Of a DNA stretch of 50,224 nucleotides, positions 41,607-48,671 are shown piece after piece. This stretch comes from a virus, in IMG/VR virus record IMGVR_UViG_3300013100_000003, positions 1 through 50,224 of that record, one strand, 5' to 3'. A program made the position numbers and the translations under genes. Position 1 is the stretch's first letter, and every line of letters starts with the position of its first letter. The notes below the pieces were generated by a model. That model saw only the letters and a list, made by a program, of their open reading frames with translations. It did no database searches and was not told the origin of the DNA.

Positions 41607-42187
41607 AGAAATTCAAAAAGGCCAGCAACCGCAGTCGCAACGTCGTTAAGCACCTGGTAGACACGTTTGGCGATAGCCAGCACAAAAAGGCTTATCTGTT
41701 GATCATGCGCAGCATTACCGGGCTTAACCGCAAGATCCAGAGCCTGCACCAGCGGCTCAACAACCAGGCGTCTCACATTGACAAGATTGAGGCAGAGAAC
41801 ACGTCTATCAAGCGTGACCTGTTGCTGGGGAAGGTAAACGCTCCTTGCTCTATGGGCGTCGGTGATGGGAGCGGCAATCTCGTTGTGTACGGGACTTATG
41901 AGTCGATAAAGGCGGCTCAGGCTTTCGTTTTTCGCGCTGAGGATGCGACGAGAGAGTCCGCTCAGTGGAAGGAGACGGCAATCAAAGCGCACGAAGAGGC
42001 TGAGGAGGCACTAACGCTGGCGCAGCACTGGCGGCGCGAGGCTGAGAGCCTGAAGGAGGAAGTCAGCAAGGAACGAGAGCGTGCTGATTCCAATGAAAAG
42101 TCAGCTCAGTACGCAGCGGCGACGAATAAGAACCTCACAAAAAAGCTGTCTGATATGCAGTATCGCTTAGATAGCCTGGAGCACTGA
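41603..42187 (+). CDS. Coiled-coil protein
   Basis: 194 aa. Coiled coils at about 33-70 and 110-190 flank a short beta module (CSMGVGDGSGNLVVYGTYESI). Very Glu/Lys/Ala-rich. Likely an oligomeric structural or scaffold-like early protein. No family recognised. Confidence 0.72.
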   Translation: MKKFKKASNRSRNVVKHLVDTFGDSQHKKAYLLIMRSITGLNRKIQSLHQRLNNQASHIDKIEAENTSIKRDLLLGKVNAPCSMGVGDGSGNLVVYGTYESIKAAQAFVFRAEDATRESAQWKETAIKAHEEAEEALTLAQHWRREAESLKEEVSKERERADSNEKSAQYAAATNKNLTKKLSDMQYRLDSLEH

Positions 42188-42189
42188 TT

Positions 42190-42420
42190 ATGGGCCGTCA
42201 CCACAATCGCGGCTGGCGTGCCGTACCCGAACAAAACATCGTTCGCCTCTACAACCGATTTGATGGAGAGCGGTTCAGAGGTTGCGTGAAGGTTGACGGC
42301 ATTATCATCAGTTGTGGCATTCATCCAACCCGCAGCCGGGCAGTCATGGCACGCAGGTTGGCAATTCATTGGATTAAGTCGGGTTATGGCCTGGCTAGGG
42401 ATTATGGGTATGAACGTTGA
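42190..42420 (+). CDS. Small basic protein upstream of the AraC-like gene
   Basis: 76 aa, Arg/His-rich, with FDGERFRGCVKVDGIIISCGIHP in the middle and an AVMARRLAIHWI helix. It resembles the N-terminal DNA-binding part of AP2-like phage proteins but without clear conservation. Its last 11 bp overlap the AraC-type gene, implying coupled synthesis. Confidence 0.68.
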   Translation: MGRHHNRGWRAVPEQNIVRLYNRFDGERFRGCVKVDGIIISCGIHPTRSRAVMARRLAIHWIKSGYGLARDYGYER

Positions 42421-42817
42421 GATAAACGCAATCTGCAGGATCATGGAGGTTGCTACGGTTGAGGGTAAGCGCTTTGAGGTCGGTGATATTGAGCGCGTGA
42501 TCGGCTGGGATTACGAGCAGTGGGGTAAGCAGTTCCGGGAGCAGACCGGACAGACCCCAGCCAGATATGCTCGCCTCTTTCGTTTGCGCCTCATCTGCAA
42601 GGACTTGCGCGAGACGGGAGCGACGGTAGGCGATGTATTTACCGGGCACGGCATGGACGTAGCGCATATGCAGCGCCAGTTTAAAAAGGCTATGGGGATG
42701 ACTCCTTACATGTTCAGGAAATCATCCCAGGAAGTAGCGGAGCGGCGTATATCGAGGGTTTTCGGTGATACGCAATTCCAGCACGATCTATCAACTTCAC
42801 CTCCCACACTCAAATAG
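42410..42817 (+). CDS. Single-domain AraC/MarA-type activator
   Basis: 135 aa from ATG 42410; a longer frame from 42293 would lie inside the neighbour. HTH1 (IERVIGWDYEQWGKQFREQTG) and HTH2 (VGDVFTGHGMDVAHMQRQFKKAMGMTPYMFR) match the AraC DNA-binding domain. No sensor domain, so size and layout equal MarA/SoxS (about 100-130 aa). The stop TAG (42815-42817) lies inside marbox P6. Its likely targets are the eight marbox promoters. Rare in phages. Confidence 0.9.
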   Translation: MNVEINAICRIMEVATVEGKRFEVGDIERVIGWDYEQWGKQFREQTGQTPARYARLFRLRLICKDLRETGATVGDVFTGHGMDVAHMQRQFKKAMGMTPYMFRKSSQEVAERRISRVFGDTQFQHDLSTSPPTLK

Positions 42818-42859
42818 CACTTTTTGCACAACATGCCGGGATCATTCCCGGTATTATTC
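42814..42859 (+). promoter_or_regulatory. Marbox-type promoter P6
   Basis: Box 42814-42833 matches 12 of 14 positions; 18 bp later TATTAT (42852-42857) then TC. Gap inverted repeat CCGGG / CCCGG. Overlaps the end of the AraC-type gene, giving a direct link between the presumed activator and its sites. Confidence 0.8.
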
Positions 42860-42904
42860 TTTCATCGGCAGCAAACAGCAGCCACCAACTGAGAGAATGC
42901 AAAA

Positions 42905-43186
42905 ATGACTACACAATTCAAAATCGCCGCACTGACCGCCCTGTCAAAATCAAACGTATCAAGTGATATCCTGGCCGTGGCATCAGTACGCGTCCGCACC
43001 AAAGCGAAAGAGCTGAAAGTTGGCGATATCGTTAAAAACATCATCACCAAAGAATTCTACCCGGTTGCCAGCATCGACAAGGATAGCCTCTGCTACCTGG
43101 TTACTCTCGACTGTTGCTCATCAGTAGACGGAAGCAGCTTCACGATGGATCTGGTTGGTGACTATATCGACGTGTACGCAGTCTGA
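42905..43186 (+). CDS. Small KVGD-type beta protein
   Basis: 93 aa. A basic N-terminus, then KELKVGDIVKNIITKEFYPVASI, a small beta domain like the KPGD proteins at 49473, 50089 and 43901. First gene after P6. Possibly part of a recurring small-barrel family. Confidence 0.7.
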   Translation: MTTQFKIAALTALSKSNVSSDILAVASVRVRTKAKELKVGDIVKNIITKEFYPVASIDKDSLCYLVTLDCCSSVDGSSFTMDLVGDYIDVYAV

Positions 43187-43195
43187 TTCCCAGAC

Positions 43196-43213
43196 GCCGG
43201 GAGAAATCCCGGC
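43196..43213 (+). other. GNRA-loop hairpin before the next gene
   Basis: GCCGGGA-GAAA-TCCCGGC, a perfect 7-bp stem with GNRA loop, no T-run. Same design as the hairpin at 762. Confidence 0.65.
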
Positions 43214-43237
43214 AACCATAACAGTGGGGTATGTTCA

Positions 43238-43423
43238 GTGGAAAAATTCATGATTGAAAAGGGGACTCGCATTATTACGCGGGTTTCAGAGAATGGCGAT
43301 TGCCACTGGTACAGGCGCAGCATCTCTCAGTGGGTTAAATGCGAAATGACCACTGCAGAGATCGTGGAGAATACCGTAGCCACCGGAAATGGATATTGGG
43401 TTGATAATCCAGAGGGCAGGTAG
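43238..43423 (+). CDS. Small protein, unknown
   Basis: 61 aa from GTG 43238 behind GTGGGG; ATG 43250 is an alternative. Contains WYRRSISQWVKCEM and an aromatic end. Its TAG stop (43421-43423) is the TAG of the P7 box. No family. Confidence 0.6.
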   Translation: MEKFMIEKGTRIITRVSENGDCHWYRRSISQWVKCEMTTAEIVENTVATGNGYWVDNPEGR

Positions 43424-43465
43424 CACTTTTTGCAAAACGGCGGGTATAGATTCCCGCTATCATTC
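43420..43465 (+). promoter_or_regulatory. Marbox-type promoter P7
   Basis: Box 43420-43439 matches 12 of 14 positions; 18 bp later TATCAT (43458-43463) then TC. Gap inverted repeat GCGGG/CCCGC. Includes the upstream stop codon. Confidence 0.8.
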
Positions 43466-43496
43466 TTCCATCGAAACTAAACGAGGTTACACCGAA

Positions 43497-43892
43497 ATGA
43501 AATCAGTCATCGCTATGTCACTCATCGGCTTAATGGGCCTTATCGCCACTGATAGCCACGCTGAGAGCTTCGAGAAGCCATCCATACTCGTTTGTAAGGT
43601 GCAGGCGTGCGTTAAGCAGGGCGGCGCACAGGAGCGCTGTGAGGTGGACAGAAAGGAGCGTGCCATCATCAGCGACTATGGCAACCGCATCCTCATCACT
43701 TATGCGTCAGAGACAACAATAGAGTCACCATTGTTGACCACGCGTAAAGGGCGCTTTGATCTGGGTGAGGTTGTCACAAAGACAGGGAAGCGTGTACGAT
43801 TCGCACGCCGCACCGATGGCTATAACTTTGGCTTTACCGTCATGGGGAGTGGCACGCAATTCGAGTTCAAAAACTGTTCCGTAGTTAATTGA
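43497..43892 (+). CDS. Exported protein with Sec signal peptide
   Basis: 131 aa from ATG 43497; an earlier frame from 43389 overlaps the promoter. Signal MKSVIAMSLIGLMGLIA then SHA before ESF: cleavage after residue 22 is likely. Mature part has four Cys (LVCKVQACV, RCEVD, NCS) that may pair in the periplasm. Candidates: superinfection exclusion or envelope modification. Unrecognised family. Confidence 0.8.
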   Translation: MKSVIAMSLIGLMGLIATDSHAESFEKPSILVCKVQACVKQGGAQERCEVDRKERAIISDYGNRILITYASETTIESPLLTTRKGRFDLGEVVTKTGKRVRFARRTDGYNFGFTVMGSGTQFEFKNCSVVN

Positions 43893-43900
43893 GGGTTTCA

Positions 43901-44071
43901 ATGGGTAAGGATTTTGAGGTAGGCCAATCAGTGAAGTGCATCAGCGGTGGCATGTTCACTGGCTGCATTGGCAAGGTAATCAGCATCAATCAAAACGGCG
44001 TCCTGGTGAAGTTCGCAGGAATCAATCACCAGCAGCGCATCAACCCTTTTCATCTGGAGGCTCTACCGTGA
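43901..44071 (+). CDS. KOW/SH3-like small protein
   Basis: 56 aa from ATG 43901 with GAGGG five bases upstream. KDFEVGQSVKCISGGMFTGC then GCIGKVISINQNGVLVKF is a small SH3-like barrel (KOW pattern). Overlaps the next GTG by 4 bp. Confidence 0.75.
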   Translation: MGKDFEVGQSVKCISGGMFTGCIGKVISINQNGVLVKFAGINHQQRINPFHLEALP

Positions 44072-44448
44072 AGCACTGGCACTTTATGGCGAAGATCTAC
44101 GAAAGCGCAAACATGCAGTTGATCAACATCAGCTCAGGCGTCATCAGCACGCCAAACAGCATGAGCGCAACTGACACCATTAACTATCTTAGCAAGATGG
44201 TGGCAGACCAGCAGAAGCAGAAGCCAGGCCCGGAGGAGGTCACTATTGCTTTTGAGGCATTTGGCCTTGTTGAGTCTGACGACACCGAACCGGCAGCACC
44301 GCTCACCGATGAAGATATCGCGCAGCACCGGCACGACGACAAGGCAGAGGCTCAGGCATTCGCAGCAGCTGGCCTTATCGGGATGAGCCATAAGGATGTG
44401 TTTGATCACCTTGATGGCATCAAAAGCGACAGAGGAGCAACCGAATGA
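44068..44448 (+). CDS. Acidic helical protein, unknown
   Basis: 126 aa from GTG 44068 with GGAGG 7 bases upstream. The middle is polar, the C-terminal half acidic (ESDDTEPAAP, DEDIAQHRHDD), then a helix. Overlaps the next gene by 4 bp. No family. Confidence 0.7.
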   Translation: MKHWHFMAKIYESANMQLINISSGVISTPNSMSATDTINYLSKMVADQQKQKPGPEEVTIAFEAFGLVESDDTEPAAPLTDEDIAQHRHDDKAEAQAFAAAGLIGMSHKDVFDHLDGIKSDRGATE

Positions 44449-44705
44449 AATGGTTGGTTCTGATTGGAGTTCTACTGGCTGCAGGCGCACTGGCAAATAA
44501 GGTGATTGACCGCAAAGCCAGTTTCGATGCATTGCCGGAAGAGACGCAGCGCAAGGTTGAGCAGGCCGAGCACAACGAGCATGCATCTCAGGGCATCGTT
44601 GTCTATCACGACACGGCCCGACGCGTAACATGCTGGCGCTATCACCAGTACAACGCAGGAGGATTGTCGTGCCTGCCTGATAGTCAGGTGACGCTGGCTG
44701 AGTAA
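44445..44705 (+). CDS. Small membrane-anchored or exported protein
   Basis: 86 aa. Hydrophobic start WLVLIGVLLAAGALA, no lipobox; a charged helix and a soluble tail with two Cys follow. An uncleaved anchor is most likely, with the tail in the periplasm. Unknown role. Confidence 0.72.
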   Translation: MKWLVLIGVLLAAGALANKVIDRKASFDALPEETQRKVEQAEHNEHASQGIVVYHDTARRVTCWRYHQYNAGGLSCLPDSQVTLAE

Positions 44706-44830
44706 CTGTATCGCATAGCGGTACGCTGTATCACAGGACTGTTATATAACAGTTTGATTATTCGATTGATGCACATAACGCAATAATGCTGAGTGTGCAT
44801 TGCAAAACTTGCAAGAGTGAAAAGGGGTAG
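44706..44830. promoter_or_regulatory. Intergenic control region with palindromes
   Basis: ACTGTTATATAACAGT at 44738-44753 is a perfect 16-bp palindrome. TTGCAA-AAC-TTGCAA lies at 44800-44814. No marbox with correct spacing. Probably operator and promoter for the gene at 44831. Confidence 0.55.
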
Positions 44831-45331
44831 ATGATGGGACGTAAAGCACGTGAGAAAGCAGTGCGCAGAGAGTGGCTGGCACGAGGCAACGGCGAGGATA
44901 CTCCACGCATGACGCATCAGCAGGCATGGCACCAGGTATCGCAGAGCAAGCCTCGCAACGTGATTGTGAGCAATGTTGAGAGCGTCGTGATTGTTCGGGC
45001 AGTGGATGCAGAGGGTAATGTTGTGACGCGTAAGAAGCTGGCGAGCATCCCAATGTTGCACAATATGCATCAATACCACGAGCTGATGGCTAAGCATCAC
45101 CAGGCGATGAACATCCCCAGCACGCACTACCGGCACCGCCTGACAATCACTGGTGAGAAGCTGGTTCCTGACGCTGGCATGTTCGGCACTCCGAAGGTGA
45201 TGCCAGTCTTTAAGTTCCGGGTGGTTAATTGTGCCATGCACCGCAAGCAGGGCCAGGTGTTCCCTCGTGGCAAGGCGTATCAGCGTGTCATGTTGCGTGC
45301 AATGAAGCAGGCTATGGAGGCTCGCTCATGA
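44831..45331 (+). CDS. Basic protein, unknown
   Basis: 166 aa, highly basic, with ATGATG start behind AAAAGGGG. Three regions: basic helix (1-40), a beta core VVIVRAVDAEGNVVTRK, then a His/Met-rich part. May bind nucleic acid. No family recognised. Confidence 0.75.
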   Translation: MMGRKAREKAVRREWLARGNGEDTPRMTHQQAWHQVSQSKPRNVIVSNVESVVIVRAVDAEGNVVTRKKLASIPMLHNMHQYHELMAKHHQAMNIPSTHYRHRLTITGEKLVPDAGMFGTPKVMPVFKFRVVNCAMHRKQGQVFPRGKAYQRVMLRAMKQAMEARS

Positions 45332-45663
45332 AGCACGCTAAGCACAACCTGATTATCGGCCTGTACTCCCTTCTGTCATCGCATCGTTGGTTGATCAGCA
45401 TCCCGGCCATGATGGTTATCGCATGGTTCACTGTTCTCCCGGTTGGCTATGCATACACGGTCTACGCCTACAGATTCCTGTTGTGGTGCGGTACGTCTCC
45501 TGCAGGCAACTACGCGCCTCTGGTAATGTCAGCTGGGGTGATTGCCCTTGCCTGGCTAAGCATCGTGATGCGAATCCTGGTTTCGCTGCTTGATTACCTG
45601 CAGCACATCATATATCGGGCTTACGTCAACTCGGTCATGCTCAAGTATTACAGCAACGACTAA
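45328..45663 (+). CDS. Membrane protein, two or three spans
   Basis: 111 aa from ATG 45328; an upstream frame start at 45229 is inside the neighbour. Spans at about 20-42 and 62-90, possibly a further amphipathic helix. Overlaps the previous gene by 4 bp and ends before a terminator. Confidence 0.72.
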   Translation: MKHAKHNLIIGLYSLLSSHRWLISIPAMMVIAWFTVLPVGYAYTVYAYRFLLWCGTSPAGNYAPLVMSAGVIALAWLSIVMRILVSLLDYLQHIIYRAYVNSVMLKYYSND

Positions 45664-45670
45664 CTATCAC

Positions 45671-45695
45671 AGCCTCCTGACGGGGGCTTTTTTTT
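45671..45695 (+). terminator. Intrinsic terminator
   Basis: AGCCTCC-TGAC-GGGGGCT followed by eight T. Ends the 44831-45663 transcript; the next gene starts about 10 bp later. Confidence 0.88.
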
Positions 45696-45704
45696 GAGGT
45701 GAGG

Positions 45705-45944
45705 ATGAGAAAGAAGCGAAGCGAACACTACAACCTGAATCGCCAGGGGCACGGAGCGAGCCTGACGAAGCATCAAATGTATGAGGCTCGTTACCGGGCA
45801 GAGTTTGAGGGATGGAAGGTGAGAAAGATTGAGGCTTACTTTGGGGTCAGTTACCGGTATGTATTACTGAACGTTTTGGGTTATCGGACGATGGCTGGAG
45901 TGTACCCTGTGAGGGGTGTAAAACCTGAGGATTATACGGGTTGA
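45705..45944 (+). CDS. Small basic HTH-like protein
   Basis: 79 aa from ATG 45705 (GAGG at 45696). Contains LTKHQMYEARYRAEFEGWKV then VRKIEAYFGVSYRYVLLNVL, a helix-turn-helix-like pattern with an aromatic turn. A DNA-binding role is plausible; not proven. Confidence 0.65.
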   Translation: MRKKRSEHYNLNRQGHGASLTKHQMYEARYRAEFEGWKVRKIEAYFGVSYRYVLLNVLGYRTMAGVYPVRGVKPEDYTG

Positions 45945-46325
45945 TTTTGCATTCCGGTAATGCTCAACCAGTCTGCATTAAATCGCCGCTTTCGCTGTTT
46001 ATGAACAAGTAAACTGAAAATGAGCGCTTATCACTGAACAAGAAAAACACTTGCCCGTCTAGGGACGGGTGTTTTACTTGCCGACTTAGCTCACATTTTA
46101 CTAGCGATTTTAAAAAAAACGAAACAAAACCAGCATTAAAAAACAGTGACTTAAGAAAAAAATAAAAATCATCCAAAAAAACACGATTTCGAACATAAAA
46201 AAACGGTGTTAAAGTCAGTGCTGATGCGACCTGAAGCACTTAAGGTCATGTAGATTAAACTGTAGATTGTGACGATTGCGAATCTTGCATGAAATCACCC
46301 TCGTAAACTCAGGAAAAGTCAATAA
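45945..46325. other. AT-rich non-coding region with A-tracts
   Basis: No convincing gene. A terminator-like hairpin sits at 46053-46076. From 46112 to 46203 six A-tracts of four to eight A recur at about 12-22 bp, so the DNA is probably bent. Candidate roles are replication origin, promoter UP region or packaging site. Confidence 0.6.
46053..46076 (+). terminator. Probable terminator after the HTH-like gene
   Basis: GCCCGTC-TAGG-GACGGGT followed by GTTTTACTT. Confidence 0.7.
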
Positions 46326-47036
46326 ATGAACATGGTAGAAAAAGACGCGATTTACAATCAGCTTTTCACTTTCGATAAGCCAACCAGCCAGCTGATCGAC
46401 AACTTCAGCGGTTGTGCTGTCACGTCGAAATATGCAGAGGTAAAGCGAGTTGGTTACACGTCTGTTGATGACATTAAGGCCGGGATCATCCGGCACAAAA
46501 ACCGAGAGATTAAAGCAGCCCAAAAACAACCAGTGACCAGTCGCGAGAAGCGAAGAGAATTGCGTGAGGCTCGCCAGGAGCAACTGACCGAGAAGCAGAA
46601 GGCGGCACTCAAGCGCAAAGAGAAGCGCCAGCAGGAGATCGAGTTCTTTGACAGGATAGACCGAAGTTCAATTGACTATCAACGCAAGATCAATGATGCG
46701 CTGTCTATTGGTGATATGAAACTTGTCGGAGCCATGATCCACCTGTCAGAGAAAAAGCGCAGGCCAATTGCTTACGCTGAGGGTTATGGATACTTCTCTA
46801 CTGACGACGGAATTCACTGGCACCAAATTCGGGTTCACTACCGTTTCATTAAACATCGCGCCCCGGCTCACAGGAACAGCAGGGGTGAAGCCATGATCCT
46901 GATCAATAAGAATCTTGAGCCAACTAAAAATAAACGGCTGGGAGGTAATCGCGCCAGCATTAGCGGCTGGACTCAAGAGGAATTTGAGGCTGCTACTAGT
47001 TTCATCAAGCAGCGCCGGGAAAGCACGAATAGCTAA
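46326..47036 (+). CDS. Unknown protein with coiled-coil centre
   Basis: 236 aa; ATG 46326 or 46332. Basic helical centre (about 55-105; SREKRRELREARQEQLTEKQ) and a C-terminal beta part with AYAEGYGYFSTDDG. Preceded by the A-tract region, which may hold its promoter. Large for this cluster. No family recognised. Confidence 0.75.
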   Translation: MNMVEKDAIYNQLFTFDKPTSQLIDNFSGCAVTSKYAEVKRVGYTSVDDIKAGIIRHKNREIKAAQKQPVTSREKRRELREARQEQLTEKQKAALKRKEKRQQEIEFFDRIDRSSIDYQRKINDALSIGDMKLVGAMIHLSEKKRRPIAYAEGYGYFSTDDGIHWHQIRVHYRFIKHRAPAHRNSRGEAMILINKNLEPTKNKRLGGNRASISGWTQEEFEAATSFIKQRRESTNS

Positions 47037-47099
47037 AGCGTATTATCGGGAGAGCCTGTATATTTGGCTCTACACCAACCACCCACTAAGGGGATCATC

Positions 47100-47462
47100 A
47101 TGGCAGACAAATTGTCACCATCACTTACCACAACCGGCACCGACGCTGACGAGCAGCTGGCAGCACTCCAGGCCGCGAGCGAAAACTCTCCGTTTTATGC
47201 TGAGTTCCACCTCATCAACCTGGTCAGCCGGATGCGCTTAGTTGTCATGCAGGGCCGCACAACTCCAGACCTGGAACACATCATCAAAGCCCACGAAAGG
47301 ACTCACCCAGCTTTCTCAAACGCCCTGAAAGGCTTTGTTGAGCAGGCAATAAGCGAGTACAAGGCGGCAGTGAAGAGCGACAAACAGCGCGAGCTTTACC
47401 AGCGGCTTTACGCGGCAGAGCAGATGAAAACGCAGGCGCTGATGGAACACAAAGACATTTAA
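47100..47462 (+). CDS. Helical protein, unknown
   Basis: 120 aa from ATG 47100, after AAGGGGATC. Two long helices with FHLINLVSRMRLVVMQG and VEQAISEYKAAVKSD. An RNA hairpin AGAGCC/GGCTCT lies upstream at 47051-47071. Function unknown. Confidence 0.72.
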   Translation: MADKLSPSLTTTGTDADEQLAALQAASENSPFYAEFHLINLVSRMRLVVMQGRTTPDLEHIIKAHERTHPAFSNALKGFVEQAISEYKAAVKSDKQRELYQRLYAAEQMKTQALMEHKDI

Positions 47463-47473
47463 TCACCTGGCTG

Positions 47474-47485
47474 GGGGTTGGCCCC
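47474..47485 (+). other. Small hairpin ahead of the ribosome site
   Basis: GGGG-TTGG-CCCC, followed by AGGAGG. It may modulate access to the ribosome site. Confidence 0.45.
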
Positions 47486-47505
47486 GGCCCAACAGGAGGT
47501 CACGA

Positions 47506-47772
47506 GTGGTATCAAGAATGATTCTCATCAATGGGGTAAACCAGCAGATTGAGGTTTGCCAGGCAGATCTTGAAAAGTTCAATTTCCTTGCCGTCGATCA
47601 GGATGGTGAAGTCTGGTTTTTCCGCAGGAAGCCGATCATCAGGGATGATAATATTTTCCGTGGCTTCGTCCCTCAAGAGCCGCGTGATGGCTCATTATCA
47701 GGCGAAAAGGTTGAGGATGTTGGCGAAGTATGGCGGGACTCTCTCACCAAAATTAATAGCGAGCAATCATGA
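47506..47772 (+). CDS. Unknown protein
   Basis: 88 aa from GTG 47506, with a strong AGGAGG 6 bases upstream. Beta-rich N-terminal half (MILINGVNQQIEVCQ and AVDQDGEVWFFRRKP), acidic end. Overlaps the next gene by 4 bp. Confidence 0.72.
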   Translation: MVSRMILINGVNQQIEVCQADLEKFNFLAVDQDGEVWFFRRKPIIRDDNIFRGFVPQEPRDGSLSGEKVEDVGEVWRDSLTKINSEQS

Positions 47773-48116
47773 AAACCCAAAACGCGCAGTACCTGCAGAC
47801 TTTCGCAAAAGCCGTCCGGGCCGCGAAGGACGCAAAGCTGGAAACCGTATCCGTTGAGGCAATCGACTTTGAATGCCTCGTCAGCCTGGCGCAATCCAGT
47901 ATGCACGAGGCGGAGATGTTCAAGTCTCTACATTGTCACCACGGACACGGCCCTGGCGCTCATCAACACGGACAGCAAACGTGCATAGAGTGTGCCGGTA
48001 TCATCACTTATCTTTGGGACTTTTCAGAGATCGGCCTATTCCCGACCATGACACCTGAAAAGCTGAAACAGCACTACGTAGGCCGGATGGTATATGGCGA
48101 AGCGTACAAAGGCTAA
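47769..48116 (+). CDS. His/Cys-rich metal-binding-like protein
   Basis: 115 aa. The central segment LHCHHGHGPGAHQHGQQTCI and the following EC hold seven His and three Cys in about 22 residues, a likely zinc or nickel site. Helices flank it. No family recognised. Coupled to both neighbours by overlaps. Confidence 0.75.
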   Translation: MKTQNAQYLQTFAKAVRAAKDAKLETVSVEAIDFECLVSLAQSSMHEAEMFKSLHCHHGHGPGAHQHGQQTCIECAGIITYLWDFSEIGLFPTMTPEKLKQHYVGRMVYGEAYKG

Positions 48117-48234
48117 GCCGCGCCGGGTGAACCCAGGCCAGCATGACCAGCACGTAATCGCCTGGTATCACCACATCCTGATCACCAGAACCTTTCCCCC
48201 TCGTGGGGCATTCATCAGCATCATAGCGGGGTAG
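48094..48234 (+). CDS. 46-residue basic peptide
   Basis: ATG 48094 lies inside the previous gene; TAG at 48232-48234 is two bases before the next start. Begins MAKRTKAKPRRVNPGQHDQH, then HVIAWYHHILI. The arrangement and basic composition favour a real gene, with a possible nucleic-acid role. Confidence 0.58.
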   Translation: MAKRTKAKPRRVNPGQHDQHVIAWYHHILITRTFPPRGAFISIIAG

Positions 48235-48236
48235 TT

Positions 48237-48443
48237 ATGGCAAAGGCATCAAGGGACACGCTATTCAGGCGGCTTAACGCTCTCCAGCAGCGTCAGGACG
48301 ATCTTCCAGCGCAAGTGATTGAAACCATCTTCACCAGTGGTGGTGATTGCACCGGAAAGCACGAAACACAGGAGGCGCTGTTCCGCATGGCGCTTGAAAT
48401 CAAAATCTTACGCCTTAAGCAAAAGCTGGGCTACGTCCAGTAA
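48237..48443 (+). CDS. Small helical protein, unknown
   Basis: 68 aa. Arg/Gln/Leu-rich first helix, DCTGKHETQEALFRMALEIKI second helix and a basic end. No family. Confidence 0.7.
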   Translation: MAKASRDTLFRRLNALQQRQDDLPAQVIETIFTSGGDCTGKHETQEALFRMALEIKILRLKQKLGYVQ

Positions 48444-48452
48444 GGAACATCA

Positions 48453-48671
48453 ATGAAATCACGTTACTTTCACTACGTCGCAACACTGACGATGGACGAT
48501 CACGGAGAGAAGTATTCAGGGCGAACCAGCGGCATCATTGAGCGCTCAGATCCAGGTGTGACGCCAGCGGAGGTCTTTAAGCACATTCAGCTTGTTACCT
48601 GTCAGAGCCTGGGCGTGATGACCAGCAATGCTGATCTGGTTGTCGTCGAGCTGATCAATCCTATCGAATAG
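48453..48671 (+). CDS. Small beta protein, unknown
   Basis: 72 aa: YVATLTMDDHGEKYSGRTSG and VVVELINPIE as strands around a helix. Its TAG stop (48669-48671) belongs to the P8 box. Unrecognised. Confidence 0.7.
   Translation: MKSRYFHYVATLTMDDHGEKYSGRTSGIIERSDPGVTPAEVFKHIQLVTCQSLGVMTSNADLVVVELINPIE

Noticed and set aside
44770-44792. GCACATAACGC as a marbox
   Set aside because: The AAA part is ATA and there is no -10 at the required distance.
45964-46583. Minus-strand frames in the A-rich gap and over the gene at 46326
   Set aside because: Phe/Leu-rich products of A-tract DNA with no ribosome site; one overlaps a good plus-strand gene.
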